Assembly: GCF_027938815.1 (NCBI RefSeq)
Contig: NZ_CP115913.1
Location: 3,878,001 to 3,942,000 of the forward strand
Reading direction: 5' to 3'
Length of the DNA: 64,000 bases
DNA from: Oceanirhabdus sp. W0125-5
Lineage (GTDB): Bacteria; Bacillota; Clostridia; Clostridiales; Clostridiaceae
Shown: positions 8,259 through 17,337 of the stretch, piece after piece
Numbering within the stretch: the stretch's first letter is position 1
Layout of the letters: every line of letters starts with the position of its first letter
Translations under genes and position numbers: made by a program
The notes under the pieces: model-generated
Database searches by the model: none
What the model was told of the DNA's origin: nothing
Seen by the model: the letters and a program-made list of their open reading frames with translations, nothing else

Positions 8259-8289
8259 TGAATCATTCTGCTTAAAAACATCCATAACC
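8259..8289 (+). promoter_or_regulatory. Possible sigma-G-type promoter of tlp
   Basis: TGAATC, an 18-base spacer, then CATAACC resembles the forespore sigma-G pattern (TGAATA / CATACTA) in front of a spore protein gene. Several consensus positions differ, and the distance to the start codon is about 80 bases. Confidence 0.3.
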
Positions 8290-8367
8290 AGAGAAATAAT
8301 AAAAATACTCTTATTTGTAAATAATAAAATACACTAAAATTTAATTTCTACAAAGGAGAGAAAAGCT

Positions 8368-8595
8368 ATGAAAAACAATAAAGATAACATATCAAATGAT
8401 GTAAATTCAATACAATATAAAGTTGAAAAAACTCTAGAAAATTATCATGAGACTGAAGAATTGATTAATAGAACAGATGATGAGGAAATGAAAAGTGCAT
8501 TAGAAGCTAAAAATGCTAGAAGAGTTGAAACATTAAAAAATATAAAAAAAGATGTTAAAAAAGAAGTTACTTCAAAACATAACGAGTTTCAGTAA
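8368..8595 (+). CDS. tlp: Small acid-soluble spore protein, Tlp family
   Basis: A 75-aa, very polar, helical protein rich in Lys, Glu and Asn. It shows the family pattern of Tlp (small thioredoxin-like spore protein): a short Asn/Asp-rich start, IQYKVEKTLENYHETEELI, then SALEAKNARRVETLKNIKKDVKKE. Tlp proteins are made in the developing forespore and stored in the spore. The start ATG follows AAAGGAGAG. It stands as a single-gene unit, with a large hairpin directly downstream. Its divergent neighbour, the iron-sulfur operon, appears unrelated. Identification rests on the pattern of charged residues and length. Confidence 0.82.
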   Translation: MKNNKDNISNDVNSIQYKVEKTLENYHETEELINRTDDEEMKSALEAKNARRVETLKNIKKDVKKEVTSKHNEFQ

Positions 8596-8613
8596 TCATT
8601 TAAGTTAAATGTA

Positions 8614-8691
8614 AAAAATGCATTGAAATATTAGTATAAGATTAAAACTCAAAGTTGTAATCCTTATAAAATAACTTTTCAATGCATTTTT
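8614..8691 (+). terminator. Terminator-like inverted repeat after tlp
   Basis: Arms AAAAATGCATTGAAA and TTTCAATGCATTTTT are perfectly complementary over 15 bases. The loop is about 48 bases and itself contains AAAGTT / AACTTT. A T-rich tail follows. The large loop is unusual for a simple terminator. Confidence 0.55.
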
Positions 8692-8819
8692 CATTTATTT
8701 ATTAAACATTTTTGAATATTCCAATCTTTGTATGTAAATATTGGTAAAATAGTATATAATTAGAATGGTTAGAGAATATAAATTCTCTATTATTGTATAT
8801 TCAAAAAGGGGGAAGATAA

Positions 8820-10235
8820 ATGCCGGTTAAAATTTCAGAATTTTTAGTAAATAAGAAGCCACTTATAAAGAAATTAATTGATATGTTATCAGATACTTAT
8901 GAGTATGTTTCAGTTTTAGGTACAGACTGCAGAGGAAAAGAATATCAAGTTAGTAAAACAGGGGTTAGTGTAAATGATTCATTTTTAGGTGAAAGAGGAT
9001 TTGTACTTAGAATACATAATGGAGTTAATTACTCGGAGTATTCATTCAATGAAATCCATGAGAATAATTTAAACACTATAATAGAAGATATTCAGGCTAA
9101 ATTAAATAAAACTTCTAGAGATATTTCTATGAATTCATACAAAGTTATAAATGAAGATGAAATTGAGGGAAGTTATTTTGGTGAGATTATTGTTAATCCA
9201 GATGAAGTTAGCGCTGAAGAAATTCTTAAGGTTTTAACAGATATAAAAGATGAAGCACTAGCATATTCAGATATGATTGCCAATTTTTCTGCTAAATACA
9301 GTGCAGTTAAAATTTCTAAAGTTTTCATGTCAAATAAAAAAAATTTAGAACAAGCATATATGATTAGTGAAGGTGGTCTATTCTCACTAGCTAGAAAAGA
9401 TGATAATACAAAGTATTACTATAAAGGTTTTTCTGGTTTGAAGGGAATTGAGTTATTAGATGAAATGAAAGAAGCTTTTAAATTGGTAGTAGATGAAAGT
9501 ATAAACCTTTTAGACGCAAAACCTGTTGAACCAGGAGAATATGAAGTTATTTGTTCTCCAGAAATTTCAGGGCTTATTGCTCATGAGGCTTTTGGTCATG
9601 GAGTAGAAATGGACATGTTTGTTAAAGACAGAGCAAAAGGTGCTGAATATATTGATAAGCAAGTAGCTTCTACATTAACTACTATGCATGATGGTGCCGC
9701 AGCAGCTAAACACATGTCTTCTTACTATTTTGATGATGAAGGTACACTTGGAACAGATACAGTTATTATTAATAATGGTATCTTAAAAACAGGAATATCA
9801 GATTTATTATCTGCAATGAAATTAGGAACTAAACCAACTGGTAATGGAAAGAGAGAATCCTTTGAGAGAAAAGCATATGCTAGAATGACAAATACCTTTT
9901 TTGAATCAGGAAAAGATAAAGTTGAGGATATGATTGCTTCTATAAAACATGGTTATCTTTTAGAGACTGTAATGAGCGGTATGGAAGATCCCAAAAATTG
10001 GGGTATTCAATGTATAGCCCTTCTAGGAAGAGAGATAAAAGATGGAAAACTTACAGGAGAACTTATTTCGCCTGTAATCATGACAGGATATGTACCTGAT
10101 TTATTAAACTCTATTTCAATGGTTTCTGATGAGGTTAGATTAGAAGGTTCAGGCTTTTGTGGTAAAGGATATAAAGAGTTAGTAAAGGTTTCAGATGGAG
10201 GACCTTATATTAAAGCGAAAGTGAGGTTAGGATAA
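8820..10235 (+). CDS. tldD: TldD-family metalloprotease
   Basis: The catalytic subunit of a TldD/TldE-type zinc protease. The family is known for processing peptides such as microcin B17 and for degrading unfolded peptides. The metal site HExxxH is HEAFGH at residues 255-260, followed by GVEMDMF. A late cysteine in GSGFCGKGY matches the position of the third metal ligand in the family. The 471-aa length is normal. The start ATG follows GGGGGAAG. The TAA stop overlaps the ATG of the next gene by one base, so the two are translationally coupled and should form a heterodimer. No peptide substrate gene is visible beside them. Confidence 0.93.
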   Translation: MPVKISEFLVNKKPLIKKLIDMLSDTYEYVSVLGTDCRGKEYQVSKTGVSVNDSFLGERGFVLRIHNGVNYSEYSFNEIHENNLNTIIEDIQAKLNKTSRDISMNSYKVINEDEIEGSYFGEIIVNPDEVSAEEILKVLTDIKDEALAYSDMIANFSAKYSAVKISKVFMSNKKNLEQAYMISEGGLFSLARKDDNTKYYYKGFSGLKGIELLDEMKEAFKLVVDESINLLDAKPVEPGEYEVICSPEISGLIAHEAFGHGVEMDMFVKDRAKGAEYIDKQVASTLTTMHDGAAAAKHMSSYYFDDEGTLGTDTVIINNGILKTGISDLLSAMKLGTKPTGNGKRESFERKAYARMTNTFFESGKDKVEDMIASIKHGYLLETVMSGMEDPKNWGIQCIALLGREIKDGKLTGELISPVIMTGYVPDLLNSISMVSDEVRLEGSGFCGKGYKELVKVSDGGPYIKAKVRLG

Positions 10236-11539
10236 TGATTGATAAAATTAAACAACTTCTAATAGAGAATAAAGATATTGATGGATATAAGATTGCTGAA
10301 ACTAAAATAGAGTCCAATGAACTTTTTTTCTTAAAAAAATCCATTGATATGGATAGAGCTAAAAATGTGCATCATTTTAAAGTGACTGTTTATAAGGATT
10401 TTGAAGAAGATGGAACTAAATTTAAAGGTTCCTCTACGGCAAGTATTCATCCAACAATGAATGATGAAGAAATAAAGAATGCACTAAATGATGCAGCATT
10501 CGCGGCTAAATTTGTTAAAAATCCATACTATCCATTAGTTAAACCTTCAAATTCCAATATAAAACTGGAGGAAAGTGAATTTTCAAAGGGCAGCTTGCCT
10601 TTTTGGATGGGAGAGATAACAAATGCCCTTTATGCTCCAGATAATTATGATAAAGGTGGAATTAACTCCTGTGAAATCTTCTTGGACAAGATTTACACAC
10701 GTATTGTAAATTCTGAAGGAGTTGATATTTCTAATACGCGCTATAAAGTGATGACAGAATTTATTACAACTTGGAAAGAAGATGGAGAAGAGGTTGAACT
10801 TTACAGATGCCTAAACTTTTCCGATTTTGATTCAGAAGAAATAAGTGGAGAAGTTAATAGTATGATTAATATTAGTAAAGAAAAAGCTGTTGCAAAAAAT
10901 ACTCCAGCTCTTGGGAAAGCATCTGTATTACTTACTAAAGGTGCTGTAAAAGACTTTTTCTCATTCTATGATACTTTAAGTAGCGCAAGCGCTGTTTATC
11001 AAGGCTACTCAACTTGGAAAATAGGACAAAAATTACAGGGAGAAGAAGTTAAAGGTGATACTGTAACTATGATACTTAACCCTTTTATGAAAAACTCAAC
11101 AAATTCTAGCTGCTACGACGACGATGGTTTTCCTTTAGCACCTGTGCCTATAATAGAAGATGGTATTTTACAAAGATACAGCAGTAATACTCGATTTGCA
11201 CACTATTTAAATATTGAACCAACAGGAACAATTAATAATATTTCTGTTTCAGGAGGAACAAAAACTGAAGAAGAATTGAAGAAAGATCCTTTTATGGAGG
11301 TAGTTGCTTTTTCTGATTTTAGTGTAGATGATTTAACAGGAGATTTCTGTGGTGAAATTAGACTTGCTTGGTATTTTGATGGTGATAAGAAATCACCAGT
11401 TACTGGTGGTTCCATATCTGGAAATATAAATGAAGTACACAATGAAATGTTCTTATCTAAGGAAATCCAAAAAGATAATAACTTTGAAGGTCCTAAGGTT
11501 ATTAAATTATTAAATGTAAATGTAGCAGGAGTAGAGTAA
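10235..11539 (+). CDS. TldE/PmbA-family partner protein
   Basis: The partner of TldD. It shares the overall fold but lacks the HExxxH metal site, as expected for TldE/PmbA. Family features include the segment GKASVLLTKGAVKDFFSFY, the late FCGEIRLAWYFDGDKKSPVTGG region and the C-terminal ending GPKVIKLLNVNVAG. The 434-aa length fits. The start codon overlaps the tldD stop (TAATG), giving a fixed two-gene unit that ends at the hairpin 11556-11582. In characterised systems the two proteins form a heterodimeric protease; that this pair does so is inference from order and coupling. Confidence 0.9.
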   Translation: MIDKIKQLLIENKDIDGYKIAETKIESNELFFLKKSIDMDRAKNVHHFKVTVYKDFEEDGTKFKGSSTASIHPTMNDEEIKNALNDAAFAAKFVKNPYYPLVKPSNSNIKLEESEFSKGSLPFWMGEITNALYAPDNYDKGGINSCEIFLDKIYTRIVNSEGVDISNTRYKVMTEFITTWKEDGEEVELYRCLNFSDFDSEEISGEVNSMINISKEKAVAKNTPALGKASVLLTKGAVKDFFSFYDTLSSASAVYQGYSTWKIGQKLQGEEVKGDTVTMILNPFMKNSTNSSCYDDDGFPLAPVPIIEDGILQRYSSNTRFAHYLNIEPTGTINNISVSGGTKTEEELKKDPFMEVVAFSDFSVDDLTGDFCGEIRLAWYFDGDKKSPVTGGSISGNINEVHNEMFLSKEIQKDNNFEGPKVIKLLNVNVAGVE

Positions 11540-11555
11540 ATATTTTTACTATAAA

Positions 11556-11582
11556 AGCCCAGCATATCAAGTATGCTGGGCT
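11556..11582. terminator. Bidirectional terminator
   Basis: Perfect stem AGCCCAGCATA / TATGCTGGGCT with loop TCAAG, between convergent genes (tldE on plus, histidine kinase on minus). On the minus strand it is followed by TTTTATAGT. Confidence 0.8.
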
Positions 11583-11593
11583 ACAATCCTTTT

Positions 11594-13432
11594 CTACGAA
11601 TATATATCAGAAAATTCAATATGAATTTTCTCTACATTGCACTGTGGTACGAAATCCTCTATAGAAGATTCATCCTCCTCTTTTGAAACAAGTTTAACAG
11701 GTAATTCAATGATAAATTCTGTTCCTTCCCCATACTTACTCTTAACACATACATTACCACCATGCATTTCAACTAATGACTTAACTAATGATAAACCTAT
11801 TCCACTACCTTCATTTCTTCTAATATATAATGGATCTACTTGTCTAAATCTTTCAAATATTTTTTTCTGTTTATCTTCTGAAATTCCAATACCTGTATCC
11901 TTAACAGATATTAAAATACTTTCTTTTTTATCGTATATATTAACTTCAATTTTATCATTTGGATTTGTAAACTTTACTGCATTTGAAATTAGATTTAATA
12001 TAATTCTTTCCATTTGTTCTAAGTCAAAAGCCATTATTTTTTCTTCAATTTCTGTATCAAATATTATTTCTCTAGATTTACTTTTTACATACTCAACAGT
12101 TGATAATGTAATATTCTCAACAACTTCAACAATATTTTTATTTTTTAAGTTTAAATTTTTAAAACCAGAATCAATTTTAGTAATATCTATTAAATTGTTT
12201 ACTAATCTTAATAATCTATAAGAATTTTGATTTACTAAACTAATATGTTTATTTAATTTATTACTATCTAACTGGCCATTATTACTATGTACAGTCATTA
12301 ACTGCATTGTAGAAAAAATAATATTTAAAGGTGTTTTTAATTCATGTGAAATATTTGAGAAGAATTCAGTTTTTAATTTATCATATTCATGTGCTTCTTC
12401 TATCAACCTTTTATTCTCTTTTATTAAAGTATTAAAACGGTTTGATAAAACTCCGATTTCATCATTACTCTTTATATCAGATTGAACAGTAAGATCTCCT
12501 TTTGCAGCTACCTCCATATACTCTTTTAATTTATTAATTGGCTTAACACAAATATTGGTTAAAAAATATAATAAAACAGCTATCAGAATTATTATACTAA
12601 TCGATGAAAGCAAATCAAATTTCTTTAAAAGTTCTATACTTTTTGTCATCTCATGATAATTAGCTGACATTCCTATAGACCACCCAATTGATTTTACTGG
12701 TTTAAAAGAGACTAATTTTTTCTCACCATAATAAGTGTAATAGGCTGTTCCTTCTTCACCTTTTGTCATCCTTGAAATTATATCTTTGAAATCTTTATTT
12801 GTATCATTCAAAGAACTATTTTTATCTGGATGAGATACAGTTACTCCTCGTGAGTCAAACATATAAGCATATCCGTAATTTCCAAATTTCTCATCATTTA
12901 ATATATCTTTTATAACAGATAAGTTTACCGTTGCCCCTAATAATCCAATTATCTTACCATCATTATTTTTTATAGGTACTGATACTATAATAATTGGATT
13001 TCCAGTTGATTTAGATATCACAGGCTCTGCTATAACAGTTTGTCCTTGTATAGTTTTATGAAAATACTCTCTGTCACAAATATTACCTACTGCTCCATTT
13101 GTGGCTTTGTAATTACCCTCCAAATCAGAAATAAATACTATTTCATACTCACGAAAAAACTTACTATTATCCTCTACAAACTTCGATAATGCATTAAAAT
13201 CTAAATTTTTTACAGGATGTAATTCTGAAATCAACTCTACTTTTTCTTTCCACTGTTCAAATTTATTTTCCACATTTACTACTAACTTCTCTACTTTTTC
13301 TTCAGTTATTTTTTCAACATGCTTTATAATAATTTTTTTAGAGAAAACATATCCCATTAATGATAGAGATAATAAACCTATAGTAACTACTAAAATTACA
13401 GGCATCATTATTTTTTTCTTTAAGCTTTTCAT
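11594..13432 (-). CDS. Membrane sensor histidine kinase with extracellular Cache domain
   Basis: A 612-aa signalling protein. Membrane segment 1 is at residues about 8-30. An extracellular double-Cache-like sensor spans about 35-270 (REYFHKTIQGQTVIAEPVIS is a typical Cache stretch). Membrane segment 2 is at about 275-297, followed by HAMP. The phospho-acceptor is His363 in ISHELKTPLN. The ATP-binding domain has N-box NLISNAVKFT, G1 DTGIGI and G2 GSGIGLSLV. Cache sensors usually bind small metabolites such as amino or organic acids. No response regulator is adjacent, so it is an orphan kinase; clostridia use such kinases to feed Spo0A, but that link is only inference. ATG has AGAAGGG upstream. 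Confidence 0.92.
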   Translation of the reverse strand: MKSLKKKIMMPVILVVTIGLLSLSLMGYVFSKKIIIKHVEKITEEKVEKLVVNVENKFEQWKEKVELISELHPVKNLDFNALSKFVEDNSKFFREYEIVFISDLEGNYKATNGAVGNICDREYFHKTIQGQTVIAEPVISKSTGNPIIIVSVPIKNNDGKIIGLLGATVNLSVIKDILNDEKFGNYGYAYMFDSRGVTVSHPDKNSSLNDTNKDFKDIISRMTKGEEGTAYYTYYGEKKLVSFKPVKSIGWSIGMSANYHEMTKSIELLKKFDLLSSISIIILIAVLLYFLTNICVKPINKLKEYMEVAAKGDLTVQSDIKSNDEIGVLSNRFNTLIKENKRLIEEAHEYDKLKTEFFSNISHELKTPLNIIFSTMQLMTVHSNNGQLDSNKLNKHISLVNQNSYRLLRLVNNLIDITKIDSGFKNLNLKNKNIVEVVENITLSTVEYVKSKSREIIFDTEIEEKIMAFDLEQMERIILNLISNAVKFTNPNDKIEVNIYDKKESILISVKDTGIGISEDKQKKIFERFRQVDPLYIRRNEGSGIGLSLVKSLVEMHGGNVCVKSKYGEGTEFIIELPVKLVSKEEDESSIEDFVPQCNVEKIHIEFSDIYS

Positions 13433-13738
13433 ATTTTATCCCTTCTCTAAATCATAAATTCATTTATTTTAATCAAAATTTTCGCTCTTTTTCGTTAAAC
13501 TTTTAACATTTTTTATATTATTTTACATAATTCTATTATACTTTCTTTTTGTTATTGTGTAAATATTTAAGGTATTGATTTACATTAAATGATTATCCTA
13601 TTATCTAACAACATAAATTTATTTTGAAATTTACATATTATATAACTAAAAAAATTTAAATTTGCTATTATAATTAAGTTCATTTGATGGTAAAATAGTC
13701 AAAGTATACATAACAATATAAGCATAGTGAGGTAGATT
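13433..13738. other. Divergent intergenic region, nothing recognised
   Basis: About 305 bases, strongly A+T-rich, between divergently transcribed kinase and DUF1846 genes. Both promoters must lie here, but no consensus pair stands out clearly, and no hairpin or reading frame is convincing. Confidence 0.5.
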
Positions 13739-15247
13739 ATGAAAATAGGATTTGATCACAAAAAATACTTAGAAGAACAATCAAAGTTTATACTTGAAAG
13801 AGTAAATGATTATGACAAACTATATTTAGAGTTTGGAGGAAAACTTTTATGCGATTTACATGCTAAAAGAGTGCTTCCAGGCTTCGATGAAAACGCAAAG
13901 ATAAAGCTGCTTCATAAGTTGAAAGAAAAAGTTGAGGTTGTTATTTGTGTTTATGCTGGAGATATCGAAAGAAACAAAATTCGTGGAGACTTTGGTATAA
14001 CTTACGATATGGATGTTTTAAGAATAATTGACGAATTTAGATCATATGAGCTGGATGTTAATAGCGTTGTAATTACTAGATACGACAATCAGCCTGCAAC
14101 AACAGTATTTATGAATAAATTAGAGCGAAGAGGTATTAAGGTTTATACTCATCGTTCTACGAAGGGATATCCTACAGAAGTAGATGTTATTGTTAGTGAA
14201 GAAGGTTATGGAAAGAATCCGTACATTGAAACTACAAAGCCAATAGTAGTAGTAACAGCTCCTGGTCCAGGAAGTGGTAAGCTAGCTACTTGTTTAAGTC
14301 AGCTATATCATGAGAATAAGCGTGGCAGAGTGGCAGGATATTCTAAATTTGAAACTTTCCCTGTTTGGAATGTTCCACTAAAGCACCCTTTAAATATTGC
14401 ATATGAGTCTGCAACAGTGGACTTAAAGGATGTAAATATGATTGACTCTTTCCACATGGAGGCATATGATAAGGTTGCAGTAAATTATAATCGTGATATT
14501 GAAACTTTCCCTGTACTTAAGAGAATTATCGAAAAAATTACTGGAAAAGAATCTATTTATAAATCACCTACAGATATGGGTGTTAATCGTGTTGGATTCG
14601 GAATTGTTGATGATGAGGCGGTTAAAGAAGCTTCTAGACAGGAAATTATTAGAAGATATTTTAAAACAGGGGTGGAGTATAAAAAGGGTCTTGTTGATTT
14701 AGAAACTTTCCATAGAGCAAAACTGATTATGGAAGAACTTAACCTTAAGGCAGAGGACCGCAAAGTAGTTACACCTGCGAGAGAAAAAGCATCCAAGTTA
14801 AAAGAGGAATTATGTAAAAATGAACAATGTACTGCGGTAGCTCTTGAGCTTGAAGATGGTACAATTTTAACTGGTAAAAACTCAAACACTATGAACGCAT
14901 CAGCTGCTGTTATTATAAATGCTATTAAACATGTAGCTAATATTACAGATGAAATTCATTTAATTTCACCAGTAATACTTGAACCAATAATCAAATTAAA
15001 ATCAGAAACATTGGGAAGCAAGACTACCGCTTTAAATTGCGAAGAAATTTTAATCGCTTTAAGCATTAGTGCAGCAACTAATCCTATGGCTCAAATGGCT
15101 ATGGAAAAATTAACTATGCTTAAGGGCTGTCAAGCTCATTCTACTACTGTTTTAAGTACGAATGATGAACAGACACTTAGAGAACTTGGTATCGATGTTA
15201 CTTGTGATGCTGAGTATTCATCAAATAGTTTATATTACAATAATTAA
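13739..15247 (+). CDS. DUF1846 family protein
   Basis: A 502-aa cytoplasmic protein of the DUF1846 (UPF0371) family, recognised from its start ([18 protein letters not shown]) and the conserved central stretch [21 protein letters not shown], which looks like a nucleotide-binding loop. The family is common in Firmicutes. I know of no firmly established reaction, although structures suggest a nucleotide-binding fold. The 502-aa length is typical. The ribosome site GAGGT lies five bases before ATG. The gene is single, bounded downstream by a strong hairpin shared with the convergent rlmD-type operon. No neighbour gives a clue to function. Confidence 0.88.
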   Translation: MKIGFDHKKYLEEQSKFILERVNDYDKLYLEFGGKLLCDLHAKRVLPGFDENAKIKLLHKLKEKVEVVICVYAGDIERNKIRGDFGITYDMDVLRIIDEFRSYELDVNSVVITRYDNQPATTVFMNKLERRGIKVYTHRSTKGYPTEVDVIVSEEGYGKNPYIETTKPIVVVTAPGPGSGKLATCLSQLYHENKRGRVAGYSKFETFPVWNVPLKHPLNIAYESATVDLKDVNMIDSFHMEAYDKVAVNYNRDIETFPVLKRIIEKITGKESIYKSPTDMGVNRVGFGIVDDEAVKEASRQEIIRRYFKTGVEYKKGLVDLETFHRAKLIMEELNLKAEDRKVVTPAREKASKLKEELCKNEQCTAVALELEDGTILTGKNSNTMNASAAVIINAIKHVANITDEIHLISPVILEPIIKLKSETLGSKTTALNCEEILIALSISAATNPMAQMAMEKLTMLKGCQAHSTTVLSTNDEQTLRELGIDVTCDAEYSSNSLYYNN

Positions 15248-15285
15248 TCAAGGTTAATTATTGTAAAAGAATCCTTAATAATAAT

Positions 15286-15320
15286 TAAGAAAGAGGCTGT
15301 TAATGGACAGCCTCTTTCTT
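15286..15320. terminator. Bidirectional terminator
   Basis: Perfect 14-bp stem AAGAAAGAGGCTGT / ACAGCCTCTTTCTT with a 7-base loop, between convergent genes. Confidence 0.85.
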
Positions 15321-15323
15321 TAC

Positions 15324-15677
15324 TTATCTAATTATGTTCGTTAGTATATTAACAAGAAGGTCTTCCTTAGATTTTTTTGCTTTTTTAGCAACTATAGCAA
15401 GTGCATAATATGTTTTTTCATCTACATTTAAAATAATAGGCTGAAGTTTTTTTGTAGTTTTTTTCATGCCACTTTTCGCTTTATCTTCATTTGAAATTTC
15501 ATCTAAACTTGCATTTTTTATAATTCCTTCTATTTTTGAAACCCAGACTGACTCCTTTTCTTTTACGAAATTATTAATTATTTCATAAATAAAATCATTT
15601 CTTTCTAATTCCTTTTCTTTAGCTTTTAGCTTCAAATCTCTTTTAAAATCTTTAGTTACGTTTAATTTAATTTTCAT
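15324..15677 (-). CDS. Small protein with two ribbon-helix-helix-like segments (hypothetical)
   Basis: A 117-aa basic protein. Residues 1-42 (MKIKLNVTKDFKRDLKLKAK then ERNDFIYEIINNFVKEK) have the strand-helix-helix pattern of ribbon-helix-helix DNA-binding proteins. Residues about 78-117 (PIILNVDEKTYYALAIVAKK, then KSKEDLLVNILTNIIR) repeat that pattern. Between them lies a Lys-rich linker. Such proteins normally dimerise to build one DNA-binding unit; a tandem copy could do so alone. It follows the methyltransferase gene by 19 bases with AAGGAG before its ATG, so the two are probably co-transcribed. The DNA-binding role is inferred from pattern only; no family name was recognised. Confidence 0.6.
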   Translation of the reverse strand: MKIKLNVTKDFKRDLKLKAKEKELERNDFIYEIINNFVKEKESVWVSKIEGIIKNASLDEISNEDKAKSGMKKTTKKLQPIILNVDEKTYYALAIVAKKAKKSKEDLLVNILTNIIR

Positions 15678-15696
15678 TTTATCTCCTTTTATATTT

Positions 15697-17112
15697 CTAT
15701 TGCTTACTTAATCTAACTATATTCTCCACATGATAAGTATGAGGAAACATATCAACAGGTTGAATACCTTCTACCCTATATCCATGCTTTGTTAAGTATT
15801 TCAAATCTCGTGCTTGTGTTACAGGATTACAAGAAATATATATAACCTTCTTCGGACTCAACTTCACTACAGAAGATAGGAATTTTTCATCACTCCCACT
15901 TCTTGGCGGATCCATCATAACTGTATCAAGTTTTTCTCCTTGATGTGCCATCTTAACCATAAATTCTCCTGCATCACCTTCGTAGAAACGTGCATTCTTT
16001 ATGTTGTTTATCTTGGCATTTTTAATGGCATCCTTAACAGCATCTTTATTTAATTCAACACCTATTACAGACTTTACATTTTTGCTTAAAATAAGCCCTA
16101 TTGTACCAATTCCAGAGTATGCGTCTAAAACGATTTCATCACTTTTAAAATCAGCCATTTCAATTGCTTTGCTGTATAGCTTATGAGTCTGAATAGGATT
16201 TATCTGATAAAAGGATTTAGGTGATATATTAAAAGTACATCCGCAAAGAATATCACTTATAGTTCCTTTACCATATAGAACCTTTTCCTTCTCCCCAAGT
16301 ACCATACTGGTCTTTTTATCATTCACATTCACTACAATTGTAGTAATCTCAGGATGCTTCTTTAACAGTGCCTTTATAAAATTGTTTTTTGAAGGAAAAA
16401 CAAAAGACCCTGTAACTAATACCACCATTACTTCTTTAGTTGCAAAACCAGTTTTTATTAAAACATGTCTTAAAAATCCTTGCCTTCTTACCTCATCATA
16501 AGGATTCAGCTTGAAAGATTTCATAAGTTCTCTAATAGAGTTGTTTATTTCATCTGCTTTAGGATCTTGTATTATACAACGTTGAATTGGAATAACTCTA
16601 TGGGTATTTTCTTCATAGATTCCTGAAATAATCTCTCCTTTTTTTCCATAAGCATATGTTGAGTGTATCTTATTTCTATAATCATATGGCTTTTCCATAG
16701 TAATTATTGGATCAACCTTCCCATATGGTTTCATAAGTTCTTGAACAAATTTTTGTTTGAATTCTGACTGTCCTTTATATGACATGTGCTGCAACTGACA
16801 TCCTCCACATTCACCATAATGAGGACATTTAGCCTTAACTCTACTTGAAGATGTTTTCTTAATCTGAATTAAACGACCTGTTAAATTATCACCTTTTTTT
16901 AACAATTCAACTAATGCAGTTTCACCTTCTAATAAGTTTGGAATTGAAACTCTTTGGTTTCTATGTATTATTACACCTTTCCCCTCTTCATCCATTCCTA
17001 TGCATTTAACTTCTATTGTCTCTTTTCTAGAAACACTTTTCTTATGTGTTTTATCTTTAAATTTAGAATTGTCTTTAAAATTTTTCTTATAAGTACGTTT
17101 ACTATTTTTCAT
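15697..17112 (-). CDS. rlmD: 23S rRNA (uracil-C5)-methyltransferase, RlmD/RumA type
   Basis: A SAM-dependent enzyme that methylates a uracil in 23S rRNA. A basic tail is followed by a TRAM domain (about residues 30-85), then an iron-sulfur motif CPHYGECGGCQLQH. The methyltransferase domain contains LDAYSGIGTIGL (SAM binding), MMDPPRSG and the catalytic cysteine in ISCNPVTQARDL. Firmicutes often have one RlmCD enzyme acting on two uracils; this could be that form. A longer frame starts with ATG at 17121, but AAAGGA overlaps it and is correctly spaced (8 bases) only for ATG at 17112, giving 471 aa. It is co-oriented with the small ribbon-helix-helix-like gene. Confidence 0.92.
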   Translation of the reverse strand: MKNSKRTYKKNFKDNSKFKDKTHKKSVSRKETIEVKCIGMDEEGKGVIIHRNQRVSIPNLLEGETALVELLKKGDNLTGRLIQIKKTSSSRVKAKCPHYGECGGCQLQHMSYKGQSEFKQKFVQELMKPYGKVDPIITMEKPYDYRNKIHSTYAYGKKGEIISGIYEENTHRVIPIQRCIIQDPKADEINNSIRELMKSFKLNPYDEVRRQGFLRHVLIKTGFATKEVMVVLVTGSFVFPSKNNFIKALLKKHPEITTIVVNVNDKKTSMVLGEKEKVLYGKGTISDILCGCTFNISPKSFYQINPIQTHKLYSKAIEMADFKSDEIVLDAYSGIGTIGLILSKNVKSVIGVELNKDAVKDAIKNAKINNIKNARFYEGDAGEFMVKMAHQGEKLDTVMMDPPRSGSDEKFLSSVVKLSPKKVIYISCNPVTQARDLKYLTKHGYRVEGIQPVDMFPHTYHVENIVRLSKQ

Positions 17113-17290
17113 TATATCCATCCTTTATAATACACTAGTTATTGCAAATTAATTTTATCCATCTTACATTATAACATTCTTTTATAGAGATTCCATAGTT
17201 AAACTTAATTAATACTTGTATTAAAATCACTACACACCTTACACCTCTGAATGAATGTTGAACTAGAATCTATATGAGGTTAATTATAAT

Positions 17291-17324
17291 AAAAACTCAA
17301 AGGATTTCCCCCCTTGAGTTTTTT
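17291..17324 (-). terminator. Terminator of htpG
   Basis: Stem AAAAACTCAA(A)GG paired with CCTTGAGTTTTT. On the minus strand the 3' side continues TTTTTATTATAATT, placed just past the htpG stop. Confidence 0.75.
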
Positions 17325-17337
17325 GCTTAAATAAATC

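Larger units (their letters stand above)
7997..8367. other. Divergent intergenic region between the iron-sulfur operon and tlp
   Basis: About 370 bases, A+T-rich. It contains 55-bp repeat copy B (8088-8142) reading towards the operon and a possible sporulation promoter (8259-8289) reading towards tlp. No other gene was seen. Confidence 0.6.

Noticed and set aside
14493-14889. Reading frames on both strands inside the DUF1846 gene
   Set aside because: They are shadows of the conserved coding frame, with no ribosome sites and no recognisable motifs.
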